Below, piece after piece: positions 58,632 to 64,000 of a stretch of DNA of 64,000 bases. Numbering within the stretch: the stretch's first letter is position 1; each line of letters begins with the position of its first letter. The DNA comes from Glandiceps talaboti (lineage: Eukaryota > Hemichordata > Enteropneusta > Spengelidae): contig NC_135565.1 of assembly GCF_964340395.1 (NCBI RefSeq), positions 20,270,709 through 20,334,708 on the forward strand, given 5' to 3'. The notes under the pieces are model-generated. The model was given only the letters and a program-made list of their open reading frames with translations. It was not told the origin of the DNA and searched no databases. The position numbers and the translations under genes were made by a program.

Positions 58632-61600
58632 CAGAATTATATCATTATTGATAATCTTAACACTCTCTTTGTCTCTCTCTCTTCGTCAACAGTTACTTGG
58701 CTGTGGATTGATCGGTGCAGGACTATGGCTTAGATTGGACCCCAACTCACAGAGATATGTAGACAGTACAGCAGACTTACAACAGTACTACCTTGGTACA
58801 TATGTTATGATTGGATGTGGAGCGCTTATGATTCTAGTTGGATTCATTGGATGTTGTGGAGCTTGCTGTGAGAATCAGTGCCTACTTTGTTTTGTAAGTT
58901 AACCCTACTTTCATTAGAGACTATCGCATATGTCACACAAGCTCAATAAACAACTTCATTTTGCTTAGGACCAAGTCTATGTTTGTAACTCAATAAATTG
59001 CAAAAGATAAATAAAAGTGTAAAATGTTTGTTATATTGTACATACAATAACAAACTTTTTACCCATTTTTTAATTTTTTTTAAATTTTTTATTTATTTAT
59101 TTATTTATTTTTTAGCTTTTTGCAATGTATTGACTCTTGAGTTACGCAAACACAGACATGGTCAGTGTTGCCAGGTTTCACTTTGATTGTTCAAGGAGGA
59201 AGCCATGATAAAATTGTTTTGTAAATTAAAAATACAAAATAAATACTCAATCCTCATCCCTGTGGCCACTTTCAGTCTAGGTATTGAAGACATACAAAAT
59301 GTACATGACCCTGAGTTCAATTCTAAAGGACAAGTTTGTTTGTTTTGTTGTTTACAGTATTTCCTATGTCTGGTATGTTTGTTTGTTGTGGAAGTTGGTG
59401 GTGGTGTCTGGATCTATTTCAACAAGCAAGAGGTAGCCAAACTTATAAATGATGGACTAACACATGCAGTAACCACTTTGTATGGAACGGACGGCAATGA
59501 AAAAGTTACAGAAGCAATTGATTCTATTCAACAAGAGGTATGGCCTTTATTACAATTGACCTTTGACTTATGACCTTTAACAACAATAGGGAACTTGCAA
59601 TCCAAACTGAGCATACTCAGACGCAAAGGACTATGGGATTATCTGTGGTTTTCGTAATACCTAATCAGGAGTTACCGATAAAATAAACCTCCCACAGTGG
59701 TCAGGGTGACTATGAATTGATCATTTGTGGTTAAAAACAATGTTACATTATCGTTTATAATACTATTTGATTAGTATTTATTATCACATTTCCCATGATG
59801 CAACATTCAACATGGCGGGTTTGTAAGTTCCCTATTGGTACAGCACAGATGTGTAACCTTTATCACAACTGACATTTGACCTATGACCTTTAACAACAGC
59901 CAATGGTAGAATGTGATAGAAGTGGCACAGATCATGATGTATGATCTTTATCATGTAAATCTGACTGTTTAAAAGGTAATAATATGCGTGAGGCTGATTT
60001 CATGTTATCTGTAGTTCTTATGCTTAGAAAAGTCATTTCTACCAACCATACATTGTGTATCTTTTTGAAAATAGTGCTATGATATATTGATAATTGATAA
60101 ATCTAGCTTACTAAGAAAAAACCTGCTGCACACCCTGGTGCGAGGCATTACAAGAAATAAACTAAGTTAGGAACTTTGCAATGACTCCTTACCCTAACAA
60201 GGCTGAAGCTAGATATAAGTGCAACAAATACTAGATAAGTTCTGTCATGGTTGTAAAATATTGTCCAAATAGAAGCCAACATTGATATAATAGTCATTGT
60301 AAACTGTTGTTCAAAAGAAAGTGAACACTAGATAATTCTGCAATGGTTGCAATGTTTAGATATAACTTACATGTATAAGCAAATGCAAGATACATGTACA
60401 GCTGTAAGTCAAGTTATGCAAACACTAGATAAGTTCTGCAATGGTTGTAATATGTTGTGTTGATAAAAAGCACTAGCAAACACTAGATAAGTTCTACAAT
60501 GGTTGTAATCTGTTGTAATAAAAGCAAACACTAGATAAGTTCTACAATGGTTGTAATCTGTTGTAATAAAAGCAAACACTAGATAAGTTCTACAATGGTT
60601 GTAATCTGTTGTAATAAAAGCAAACACTAGATAAGTTCTGCAATGGTTGTAATCTGTTGTTTTGATGAAACAAACAATAGATAAGTTCTGCAATGGTTGT
60701 AATCTGTTGTTTTGATGAAACAAACAATAGATAAGTTCTGCAATGGTTGTAATCTGTTGTTTTGATGAAACAAACAATAGATAAGTTCTGCAATGGTTGT
60801 AATCTGTTGTTTTGATGAAACAAACAATAGATAAGTTCTGCAATGGTTGTAATCTGTTGTTTTGATGAAACAAACAATAGATAAGTTCTCCAATGGTTGT
60901 AATCTGTTGTTTTGATGAAACAAACAATAGATAAGTTCTGCAATGGTTGTTTGACAAGCCAAAATACAGAGCTGTGTTTACTTGCCAATCTGCAGTAATA
61001 GAATGTGATTGTACATGTCATATATCATATTAATAGTCTGTGTTACATAAAAACGTTAAACATAGAACACAAGTCATAACCTTACTATTAATTCACTTCA
61101 CTGTTTATTTGTATGATGTGATGAGTGATGTAAATGTATATTTATAAATATTCTACTGATATATTTTGAGTAACTATGTGACCTGAGGCATGTATGTATG
61201 GATATTTCTAATTCCATCCTGATGTTGAATCAATTTGCAATGTGATATACATTTTCAAAATATATCTTAATATCTCATCATATATCATAACCAATAACAC
61301 AAAACACAAACTTCAGTCACAATGATTAAAGGGTTTTGCTCGACTCGCCCTATCTCGCACCCCTACCAGTGTGCCCTCTAAGCCAATTTGACACACCACT
61401 GATGCACACAATTTCTAGTGACACACCAAAATTTGTTGTTCCCCTATCTCTTACTATGTGGTGACTCACAATTGTTATTGTTAAAATTTGTGTCCCATAT
61501 TTGATCTCATTTGCTGTTAAAAAAATATTAGTTGGTAAAATCCTATTATAGTTGCATGTTGTTTCCTTGCTTATCAGTTTTGAAAAGGCCCGAAATCCTG

Positions 61601-63755
61601 TCAAAGTCATGCCACTTGGTGGCGCTATTCATAAATAAAGTTGATTTATAGTTCTTTCTGTCAAGAAACATGTAAACTGAATTTATGCAATTGGTAGATT
61701 TAGGATACAGTAATGTTGTCATCAATGTCTGTGAAAAAAACTTGTACTATTTTTTAAAATCATTTTTAGCTGAGGTAATATTTTATTACAGTTACATCCT
61801 ATAAAATATAATAAAACTATGTATGTGGATGAGCTTTTTCTAAATATACTGATCATGATTCAAATCTTCTTCTTTGTTTTAAACTTACACTCGCTGCAAG
61901 TTCAACTGGGATAATTTTTCATAAAATAACCAAAAATATATTCAGTACAAAATTGATCAATTATTGATAAAAAGACATTTTATTTGTTAATTAGTGGTCA
62001 ATATTATCTGTAGGTAGTGTAGTGGCAAGTTTAAATCTTGGGCTAAAGCTTGGTTTTGAATTTGTCTGTTACCATGGTGAAATCATAATCACAGTTTAGG
62101 GCACTAATTTATGGAAGTAGACTCAATTTGATTTGATTTTTTGCGTATACAGCTACAAAAGTATGTTTATCCACAAGTGATGTGATACTTTTCACAGTGT
62201 ACAATATTACAGTTATTGTACCTTACGAAAACATTTTTTAAATATTCCAGTTGCTGCTACTGAGCTTTGACTGAGAATTGGTTGAGTTTTCTTAAACAAA
62301 GTAACAGGAAAAGTATAATTCTGTGTATAAACATAACTTGAATCATCAACTAATTTTACACCTCAATGGACTTGTAATATCTGAGGTACATGCTACATTA
62401 AAAATTACTATTTTCATTATTTTGATTTCAGTTTGAATGTTGTGGAGTATCAGGGCCAGGTGACTGGATGAATTCATCATTTTCTACAGTGGTCAAAATA
62501 TTTGCAGTACCTGACAGTTGTTGTGAAGACATGTCAATAGACTGTGGGCAAGGCAAGATTATTGGAAGTATCATACCCTTTGATGTAGGCATTTATAAAG
62601 ATGTAAGTACAATTTGAAGACGAGGGTCAATTTTGGGGGATTCCTGGAGTAATCACTCAAAAGGTTGGTGACGATTACTCACACGGAGCCAACAGGTGCT
62701 ATGTTTGCCGAGCCTGGGTGACTCCTGGATAAGCTGTGGACTGACTAGGAAAGCCTTGACAATTACACAGCAACGTAATATGGAGCGTGCAACATAGCCC
62801 TATCACATAGTCCCAAACCTGAATGGATTTCTTAACAATGTGTGATTATATTTATGTGTGTATATGTCTGCATAAAAAGGAAATTGCTGGGAGCATTCCC
62901 AACACAATTTTAAAAAAAAAACAATTTGAATGAAATCGTTATATTATAAAACATCTATATGCTGAGTGAAAAGGATCTCTATTTTCCTCAATCCAAGTGG
63001 ATACGCTGTAGCAACACAAACTACAATCTGGTGATATTTTGACCACAAAAACTGATGATGTAAGCAATTTGACCACATAAACTGATGATGTCACTTCACC
63101 TTGCCCACACAATCTGATGATATCACTATATGTGATATAGCTAATGTGATGGAGTCATTTGTCTCAGTATTTTTTGACCACAACAATTTACATATTTTAT
63201 CTGTACAGGGTTGTGCTTCTGCAATAGCTATGGCAGTTGAGAGGAATTATGTTCTGATGGCTGGTATTGGCATCGGTGTTGGTGTCATACAGGTACTGCA
63301 TAAATTTACTATATTATTTTAGAAGTTTGTCCAGTAGATTTTATCAATTTTTTGGTCAGTAACATTTTTTCCAGTGTTGATAAGGTCAAAGGTCAATCTA
63401 ATATATGAATAAAATAATATGAACTTCCAGAAGTAATTGTAACAAAAGTTGACATCTACAATCCAGTATAGCACCCTCTGGTGTCAGGTTCATGGCTATG
63501 ATCTACTGCCCTCTAGTGTTAGGGATTATGGCTTGTTCATTTCTGTTTAGAAAACCTCAATATGTACTTTCAAGTATTAATGACTGAATTCCAGATAGTG
63601 ATGACGTCATTAAAAAAATCTCATCAAGAAATGTGTCTAAACTGTTTTCTTTCTTTTTCTGTTTTTTAATTTTTCAGTTGCTGGGTATGATGTTCTCACT
63701 GTGTATGTGCTGTAGTCTTAGACGAGGTAGCAACAGTAAGGAATATGTCTACTAA
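26955..63755 (+). CDS. Tetraspanin gene, isoform b (six coding exons, spliced)
   Basis: Joining 26955-27017, 58693-58893, 59358-59537, 62432-62602, 63209-63292 and 63678-63755 gives an uninterrupted 258-residue reading frame, a usual tetraspanin length. All five introns are GT-AG and phase 0. Visible family marks are: juxtamembrane Cys5/Cys8; TM1 about 12-34 with the polar Asn17; a small loop ending near 56; TM2 about 57-76 followed by the GCCGACCE turn; TM3 about 84-108 with Glu100; a large extracellular loop with CCG (151-153), PDSCC (175-179), Cys186 and Cys207; and TM4 about 219-242 followed by Cys/Arg and a short tail. Asn162-Ser-Ser is a glycosylation sequon in the large loop. Tetraspanins organise membrane microdomains with integrins, proteases and receptors. 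Family membership is very secure. The subfamily is not: six LEL cysteines resemble CD9/CD81-to-CD63-like members but do not settle it. Confidence 0.95.
27018..28200. other. Promoter-proximal part of shared intron 1
   Basis: CpG remains frequent to about 27980 (for example ACGCCGGTCGCG near 27541-27552 and GCCGCCG near 27568), then becomes rare. No additional exon is recognisable. Confidence 0.5.
28201..30245. other. Intron 1 stretch with poly(C) tract and microsatellite
   Basis: A C12 run lies at about 28229-28240, and TACATGTA-type words begin to crowd the sequence. Apart from the microsatellite at 29060 nothing else is identified. Confidence 0.4.
29060..29149. repeat. (GTTT)n-(GTAT)n-(GT)n microsatellite
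   Basis: Short GTTT, then about eight GTAT units, then about eleven GT units. Confidence 0.95.
30246..30420 (-). mobile_element. hAT-like MITE family 1, copy A (inverted relative to copy C)
   Basis: It begins CAGTGTGCCCTCTAATGATA and ends AAGCACACTG. Its body is the reverse complement of the copies at 43169, 47321 and 61367, including GGGGAACACCAAATTTTTGTG and GTCACTAGAAATTGTGTGCG. The right terminus is partly eroded. Length 175 bp; no coding capacity. Confidence 0.88.
30421..31640. other. Intron 1 stretch with small hairpin
   Basis: Contains C-rich tracts near 30595-30702 and a hairpin with stem GCTGATAACCG/CGGTTTATCAGC at about 31294-31348. Nothing else supported. Confidence 0.4.
31641..31775. 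repeat. Tandem repeat, about 48-bp unit, nearly 3 copies
   Basis: Units starting GTGACRTG/GTGACAATGTGATAAGAT at 31643, 31689 and 31739, each followed by ACAGAAAAAT and a T-rich tail. Confidence 0.9.
32437..32779. mobile_element. Fold-back element with long inverted arms
   Basis: The outer arms CACTGGCATAGTCTAGTTCC and, on the complement of the right side, CAGTGGTAGTCTGTTCC are followed by inner arms ATGATCATCTCCACT and TTATTCTAGCACA present in inverted form on the right. The arms total about 90-100 bp with mismatches, around a roughly 140-bp centre. No target duplication is convincing. Confidence 0.75.
32780..34255. other. Intron 1 stretch with possible retroelement tail
   Basis: A GTCTGAAATAAAGTT motif at about 33651-33665 followed by CTA trinucleotides (to 33695) looks like the 3' end of a non-LTR element, but no coding remnant supports it. 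A short ATG trinucleotide run is at 33415-33430. Confidence 0.3.
33341..33377. other. Short hairpin
   Basis: ACCACAGA and TCTGTGGT flank the palindrome AAGTATGATACTT. Possibly a decayed MITE core. Confidence 0.4.
34256..35721. mobile_element. 1.47-kb non-autonomous hAT-like transposon, CpG-rich
   Basis: The left end CAGGGCTCGAAATTCGG and the right end CGCGAATTTCGAGCCCTG are inverted repeats of 16 bp. Both subterminal zones carry several GGTAGCCC/GGGCTACC words (for example 34286-34350 and 35628-35680), like transposase-binding repeats of hAT elements. The flanks share only ACATG on both sides, too common a word here to call a target duplication. The interior has no transposase-like frame. 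CpG is much denser than in the surrounding intron, suggesting recent arrival. Confidence 0.82.
35877..35972. repeat. (CATA)n with central (CGTA)n
   Basis: CATA units flank a CGTA-rich core at about 35899-35936. Confidence 0.96.
35973..37465. other. Intron 1 stretch, little recognised
   Basis: A segment near 36970-37030 (CTGTCCAGAAACA, TTTTGGCC) is weakly similar to 40060-40120, perhaps two old copies of one repeat. No exon support. Confidence 0.3.
37466..37828. repeat. 50-bp tandem array, about 6 units plus one inverted unit
   Basis: Six head-to-tail units of 49-50 bp (GATTCAAACCCAATGGATAG core, ending CTAGACTAGTGG) run from 37533 to 37828. One opposite-strand unit (CTATCCATTGGGTTTGAATC) sits at about 37470-37489. 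Confidence 0.95.
37829..38685. other. Intron 1 stretch, nothing recognised
   Basis: AT-rich, CpG-poor. The open frame at 37970-38215 has no domain signature. Confidence 0.4.
38686..39235. repeat. Tandem duplication, 200-240-bp unit, about 2.5 copies
   Basis: CCATCCCAGYACTG starts at 38686, 38927 and (as CTGTCCCAGCACTG) 39124. Each is followed by ATGTACCACTTGAA-like, ATATCCA, GATATGCCATCACAC and C-rich blocks in the same order. Confidence 0.88.
39489..39699. repeat. (TG)n imperfect microsatellite
   Basis: About 210 bp of TG with regularly placed TC, GC and GA interruptions that themselves form higher-order blocks (GTGTGTCTGTGTGAG). Confidence 0.97.
39700..40489. other. Intron 1 stretch, nothing recognised
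   Basis: AT-rich with many TACATGTA words. No exon or element supported. Confidence 0.4.
40490..40735. repeat. About 60-bp tandem repeat, 4 units
   Basis: TCAGTGAGTGTCCT recurs near 40496, 40560, 40613 and 40672, followed by CCATCTCATTTCCAAGGAGA and TTGGTCAYCATGTTATCAT. The second unit has an internal deletion. Confidence 0.93.
41496..41648. mobile_element. Near-perfect palindromic MITE
   Basis: TTATTCCCCAATA at the left and TATTGGGGAATAA at the right, with inner arms GAAAATACTCATGACCTAAG and CTTAGGTCATGAGTATTTTC around a 30-40-bp loop. The whole 153 bp can fold as one hairpin. If the outer TTA/TAA is a target duplication, a PIF/Harbinger-type origin is possible; this is weak. Confidence 0.8.
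41911..42103. repeat. Tandem repeat, 63-80-bp unit, about 2.5 copies
   Basis: GATTTGAAATGGAATGATGT starts at 41911, 41974 and 42054, each followed by CATG(T)AGTC-like and TTTCYTAYTCCATAGT. Confidence 0.92.
42256..42526. mobile_element. hAT-like MITE family 2
   Basis: The left CAGGGGTGAACAAATC and right GATTTGTTCACCCCCTG are inverted repeats with one extra C/G. An inner palindrome CTGGTCCGTCGGACCAG lies at about 42332-42350, with related GGACCACTGG/CTGGTCTGG words on the right side. 271 bp, non-coding; flanking octamers do not match. Confidence 0.78.
43169..43324 (+). mobile_element. hAT-like MITE family 1, copy B
   Basis: It begins CAGTGTGCCCTCTAAGCCAA, contains TTTCTAGTGACGCACCAAAA, and ends near CAGAGGGCACAC. 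It is slightly shortened inside relative to copy C. Confidence 0.9.
43522..43725. repeat. About 40-bp tandem repeat with variable poly(C), 5 units
   Basis: Units of AATAATGAGATAGCYATGGT, GAGTCAAC and a C run of varying length (about 5 to 14). Confidence 0.95.
43726..47320. other. Intron 1 stretch, nothing recognised
   Basis: AT-rich, CpG-poor, with short C/G-rich patches (44180-44200, 46180-46198). A small direct repeat CTATTAATCCC is at about 44861-44889. No exon or element support. Confidence 0.4.
47321..47491 (+). mobile_element. hAT-like MITE family 1, copy C (best preserved)
   Basis: The ends CAGTGTGCCCTCTAA and TTAGAGGGCACACTG are perfect 15-bp inverted repeats. The flanking octamers ATGTGTTC and ATGTGTCC agree at 7 of 8 positions, which fits hAT transposition. 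The 171-bp body is non-coding. This copy defines the family. Confidence 0.92.
47492..48624. other. Intron 1 stretch, nothing recognised
   Basis: Begins with a C-rich tract (47497-47545). Otherwise AT-rich with TACATGTA words. Confidence 0.4.
48625..48850. repeat. Direct duplication of about 120 bp
   Basis: GGTATAGTTTACATACAATT, GTTGTTGGTTTT and GTAGATTGCTG(A/G)CTGTGTACA recur in order, first from about 48674 and again from about 48783. Confidence 0.88.
49555..49845. repeat. Two small direct duplications
   Basis: TCTCATTATTTCAAAACCAA occurs at about 49571 and again at 49719, with similar flanks. GACATCACACACACCCCCAT plus TACAGTGTACA occurs twice in tandem at 49783-49845. Confidence 0.85.
50350..51645. 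repeat. 26-bp minisatellite, about 50 units
   Basis: The unit is GTTCTGTATGTGTTGTATAT plus TGTGGT, repeated over 1.3 kb with a few variants (TGTGGGGTTGTG, TTGTTGTG, a 10-bp internal duplication TGTATGTGTTG). Since 26 is not a multiple of 3 and the unit has no stop in most frames, both strands appear open for over 400 codons. This is a repeat, not a protein gene. Confidence 0.97.
51765..52110. repeat. Degenerate 60-80-bp tandem repeat, about 5 units
   Basis: AAGAGAAGGGCGATCAYCAGGT-like starts followed by GAGTCTTRTGTCA, TCTATTGTCA and GTCAAACTGTA. It directly follows the 26-bp minisatellite. Confidence 0.85.
52111..54464. other. Intron 1 stretch with degenerate repeats
   Basis: Between 53100 and 53530 similar phrases (CTGTGACCTTTAGAAG, GGTGTAGGAATTGAAT) recur imperfectly, an old tandem array. 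Elsewhere nothing recognised. Confidence 0.4.
54465..54835. repeat. 118-bp tandem repeat, about 3 units
   Basis: Units start AATGTACTGATATG-like at 54471, 54589 and 54707 (spacing 118 each). Each contains TTCATTAATATGCAATT and TATATTTTCAGTATTGCA, so each carries an acceptor-like TTTTCAG. Confidence 0.95.
54836..57059. other. Intron 1 stretch, little recognised
   Basis: Includes C-rich CCCACCCA runs (55550-55588), a (ATCG)n patch (56000-56016), a CTCF-core-like AGAGGGCGC (55796-55804) and a hairpin TAGACCCTAC/GTAGGGTCTA (56097-56126). Confidence 0.4.
57060..57375. repeat. (CATA)n with (CGTA)n blocks and TGTACA spacers
   Basis: About 316 bp alternating CATA runs with two perfect CGTA blocks (57111-57140 and 57290-57320) and occasional TGTACA. 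Confidence 0.96.
57376..58268. other. End of intron 1, nothing else recognised
   Basis: AT-rich, CpG-poor sequence leading to the exon 2 fossil. Confidence 0.4.
58269..58377 (+). pseudogene. Decayed partial duplicate of tetraspanin exon 2
   Basis: This 109-bp stretch is closely similar to exon 2 positions 58746-58842. The segment from 58312 to 58377 matches almost base for base apart from about five substitutions and a 6-base insertion after GGTACAT. In the exon 2 frame it has a TGA where the exon has TGG, and the similarity stops inside the exon at both ends, so no splice sites were copied. It is a non-functional exon fragment produced by local duplication, not an alternative exon. Confidence 0.8.
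58440..58459. repeat. Poly(C)20 tract
   Basis: 20 cytosines followed by AG at 58460-58461. The run plus AG mimics a 3' splice site but no open exon follows. Confidence 0.97.
58591..58631. repeat. (TTGA)n microsatellite before exon 2
   Basis: About ten ATTG/TTGA units ending about 60 bp upstream of the exon 2 acceptor. Confidence 0.95.
58693..58893 (+). CDS. Tetraspanin exon 2 (TM1 end, small loop, TM2)
   Basis: The exon has 67 codons, phase 0 at both ends. The acceptor is a clear polypyrimidine tract with CAG at 58690-58692 and the donor is GTAAGT at 58894. It encodes the rest of TM1 (LLGCGLIGAGLWLRLD), the small extracellular loop (residues 38-56 of isoform b), TM2, and the diagnostic intracellular turn GCCGACCENQCLLC, whose cysteines are typical palmitoylation sites. 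A decayed duplicate of its middle lies about 370-480 bp upstream (58269-58377). Confidence 0.95.
59035..59280 (+). repeat. Dispersed repeat, copy 2 of 2, in intron 2
   Basis: It matches 18565-18735 in ordered blocks (CAATAACAAACTTTTTAC, TTTGCAATGTATTGA, CCATGATAAA, AATAAATAC). A T/TTTA-rich insertion (about 59065-59112) separates the first two blocks. It ends less than 80 bp before exon 3. Confidence 0.65.
59358..59537 (+). CDS. Tetraspanin exon 3 (TM3 and start of large loop)
   Basis: The exon has 60 codons, phase 0, after a TTTACAG acceptor and before a GTATGG donor, which is weaker than the others in this gene. It supplies TM3 (YFLCLVCLFVVEVGGGVWIY) with the conserved membrane Glu at isoform b residue 100. 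It then gives the first, helical part of the large extracellular loop, rich in Lys/Glu/Asp, ending at IDSIQQE immediately before the CCG-bearing exon. Intron 2 is only 464 bp and carries a dispersed repeat copy. Confidence 0.95.
59587..59834. mobile_element. TA-flanked MITE in intron 3 (Tc1/mariner-like)
   Basis: TA-GGGAACTTGCAA at the left and TTGTAAGTTCCC-TA at the right form inverted termini with a TA dinucleotide at each outer edge, the signature of Tc1/mariner insertion. 248 bp, non-coding. Confidence 0.78.
60225..60952. repeat. 47-50-bp tandem array in intron 3, two unit types
   Basis: The core ATAAGTTCTGCAATGGTTGT recurs about 13 times. Degenerate units (60225-60470) are followed by about four 48-bp units ending TTGTAATAAAA, then about six 50-bp units with TTTTGATGAAACAAACAATAG. 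The long minus-strand frame here is repeat translation. Confidence 0.95.
61367..61480 (+). mobile_element. hAT-like MITE family 1, copy D (3'-truncated)
   Basis: It begins CAGTGTGCCCTCTAAGCCAA and follows the family through TGGTGACTCACAA, then diverges, so the right end is lost. It lies in intron 3, 0.95 kb before exon 4. Its CpGs are replaced by CA/TG (GACACACC for GACGCACC). Confidence 0.88.
61612..61625 (+). promoter_or_regulatory. CTCF-like motif in intron 3
   Basis: CCACTTGGTGGCGC matches the bilaterian CTCF core consensus CCASYAGRKGGCRS at 13 of 14 positions. Binding is not shown; a chance match is possible in 64 kb. Confidence 0.4.
62432..62602 (+). CDS. Tetraspanin exon 4 (CCG and PxSCC part of large loop)
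   Basis: The exon has 57 codons, phase 0, bounded by a TTTCAG acceptor and a GTAAGT donor. It starts FECCGVSGPGDW, the signature CCG motif of the tetraspanin large loop, and contains VPDSCC (the PxSCC motif) and a further Cys in DCGQG, so with Cys207 in exon 5 three disulfides can form. MNSSF gives an N-glycosylation sequon at residue 162. The variable region between CCG and PDSCC is short (about 21 residues), so this is a compact large loop. Confidence 0.95.
63209..63292 (+). CDS. Tetraspanin exon 5 (last loop Cys and TM4 start)
   Basis: The exon has 28 codons, phase 0, after a CTGTACAG acceptor and before GTACTG. It opens with GCASAIAM, the final loop cysteine in the GCxxx context that precedes TM4. 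It then enters TM4 at NYVLMAGIGIGVGVIQ, a Gly-rich small-residue face typical of helix packing in this family. The junction with exon 6 lies inside TM4. Confidence 0.94.
63471..63520 (-). promoter_or_regulatory. Paired CTCF-like motifs in intron 5
   Basis: On the minus strand ACACCAGAGGGTGC (63471-63484, 12 of 14) and ACACTAGAGGGCAG (63506-63519, 13 of 14) match the CTCF core in the same orientation, 35 bp apart. Confidence 0.35.
63678..63755 (+). CDS. Tetraspanin exon 6 (TM4 end, cytoplasmic tail, stop)
   Basis: The exon has 25 codons plus TAA (63753-63755), phase 0, after a TTTTTCAG acceptor. LLGMMFSLCMCCSLRR ends TM4 with three closely spaced cysteines (likely palmitoylated) and a basic stop-transfer pair. 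The tail is short, GSNSKEYVY. It lacks a standard YxxPhi sorting signal such as that of CD63, but ends Tyr-Val-Tyr, a hydrophobic-x-hydrophobic pattern that could bind a class II PDZ domain; that is inference. Confidence 0.94.
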   Translation: MLGMMFSLCMCCSLRRGSNSKEYVY

Positions 63756-64000
63756 CTTGTCAGCAACGAGAACAACTAAACTATGATGCAATCTGAAGAA
63801 TATCAACACTGAATAAATGACCTGATGCAATATTGATAATAAAACCCCCCAGGACTTTTCCAAGATATGAAGATGAACGTTTCTTGTCAGCCTATCACCC
63901 CCTTTTCACTACTATGGTACAACCCAACCTGTTCAAGTCCAATAGGAACAAACCAATGTATACTGACAGAAGGGTTGATAAGGCAAGACAGATATGTATG
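63756..64000 (+). terminator. Tetraspanin 3' UTR with two polyadenylation signals
   Basis: After the stop codon there are two AATAAA hexamers, at 63812-63817 and 63838-63843. A C-rich then T-rich stretch follows at 63844-63910. Cleavage is expected some 10-30 bases after either hexamer, giving a very short 3' UTR (about 80-110 nt), unless a later signal beyond the window is used. Confidence 0.6.

Noticed and set aside
60409-60957. Minus-strand frame of 182 codons with LLFVSSKQQITTI repeats
   Set aside because: Translation of the 50-bp tandem array in intron 3. The same array is open in other frames too.

Overview
This is a eukaryotic, intron-rich, AT-rich window, probably from a marine invertebrate. 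The evidence is spliced exons with GT-AG borders, very long introns, dense tetranucleotide microsatellites, minisatellites, hAT-like and mariner-like MITEs, a tRNA-derived SINE and a non-LTR retrotransposon tail. There are no prokaryotic gene arrays. I cannot name the species: lancelet, hemichordate, echinoderm or lophotrochozoan would all fit.

Only one gene can be supported, a plus-strand tetraspanin that fills nearly the whole window. It has two candidate alternative first coding exons, 1a at 1734-1817 and 1b at 26955-27017. Both end in phase 0, and both supply a cytosine-rich codon run for juxtamembrane cysteines plus the first part of transmembrane helix 1. Either can join exon 2 (58693-58893), followed by exon 3 (59358-59537), exon 4 (62432-62602), exon 5 (63209-63292) and exon 6 (63678-63755, with the stop). 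The predicted products are 258 aa (1b) and 265 aa (1a). The 3' UTR carries two AATAAA signals. The LEL has the CCG and PxSCC hallmarks and six cysteines.

Layout: 1-1.7 kb is upstream sequence with GATA/CATA/CATC microsatellites. 1.8-26.7 kb is intron 1 of isoform a and keeps a normal CpG level; it holds a LINE tail, a SINE, two TIR elements and several microsatellites. 26.7-27.98 kb is the exon 1b promoter-proximal zone and is CpG-containing. 28-58.7 kb is the shared intron 1. It is sharply CpG-depleted, rich in TACATGTA-like words, and full of tandem repeats and hAT-like MITEs, including a 1.3 kb 26-bp minisatellite and a CpG-rich 1.47 kb hAT-like insertion. 58.7-63.8 kb holds exons 2-6, with a decayed partial copy of exon 2 just upstream, a TA-flanked MITE, a 50-bp satellite-like array in intron 3 and CTCF-like motifs.

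The points most worth a second look are the alternative first exons, the CpG-density step just downstream of exon 1b (suggesting germline gene-body methylation from that promoter), the exon 2 fossil, and the MITE family shared across the intron. All calls come from reading the sequence; no search or transcript evidence was available.
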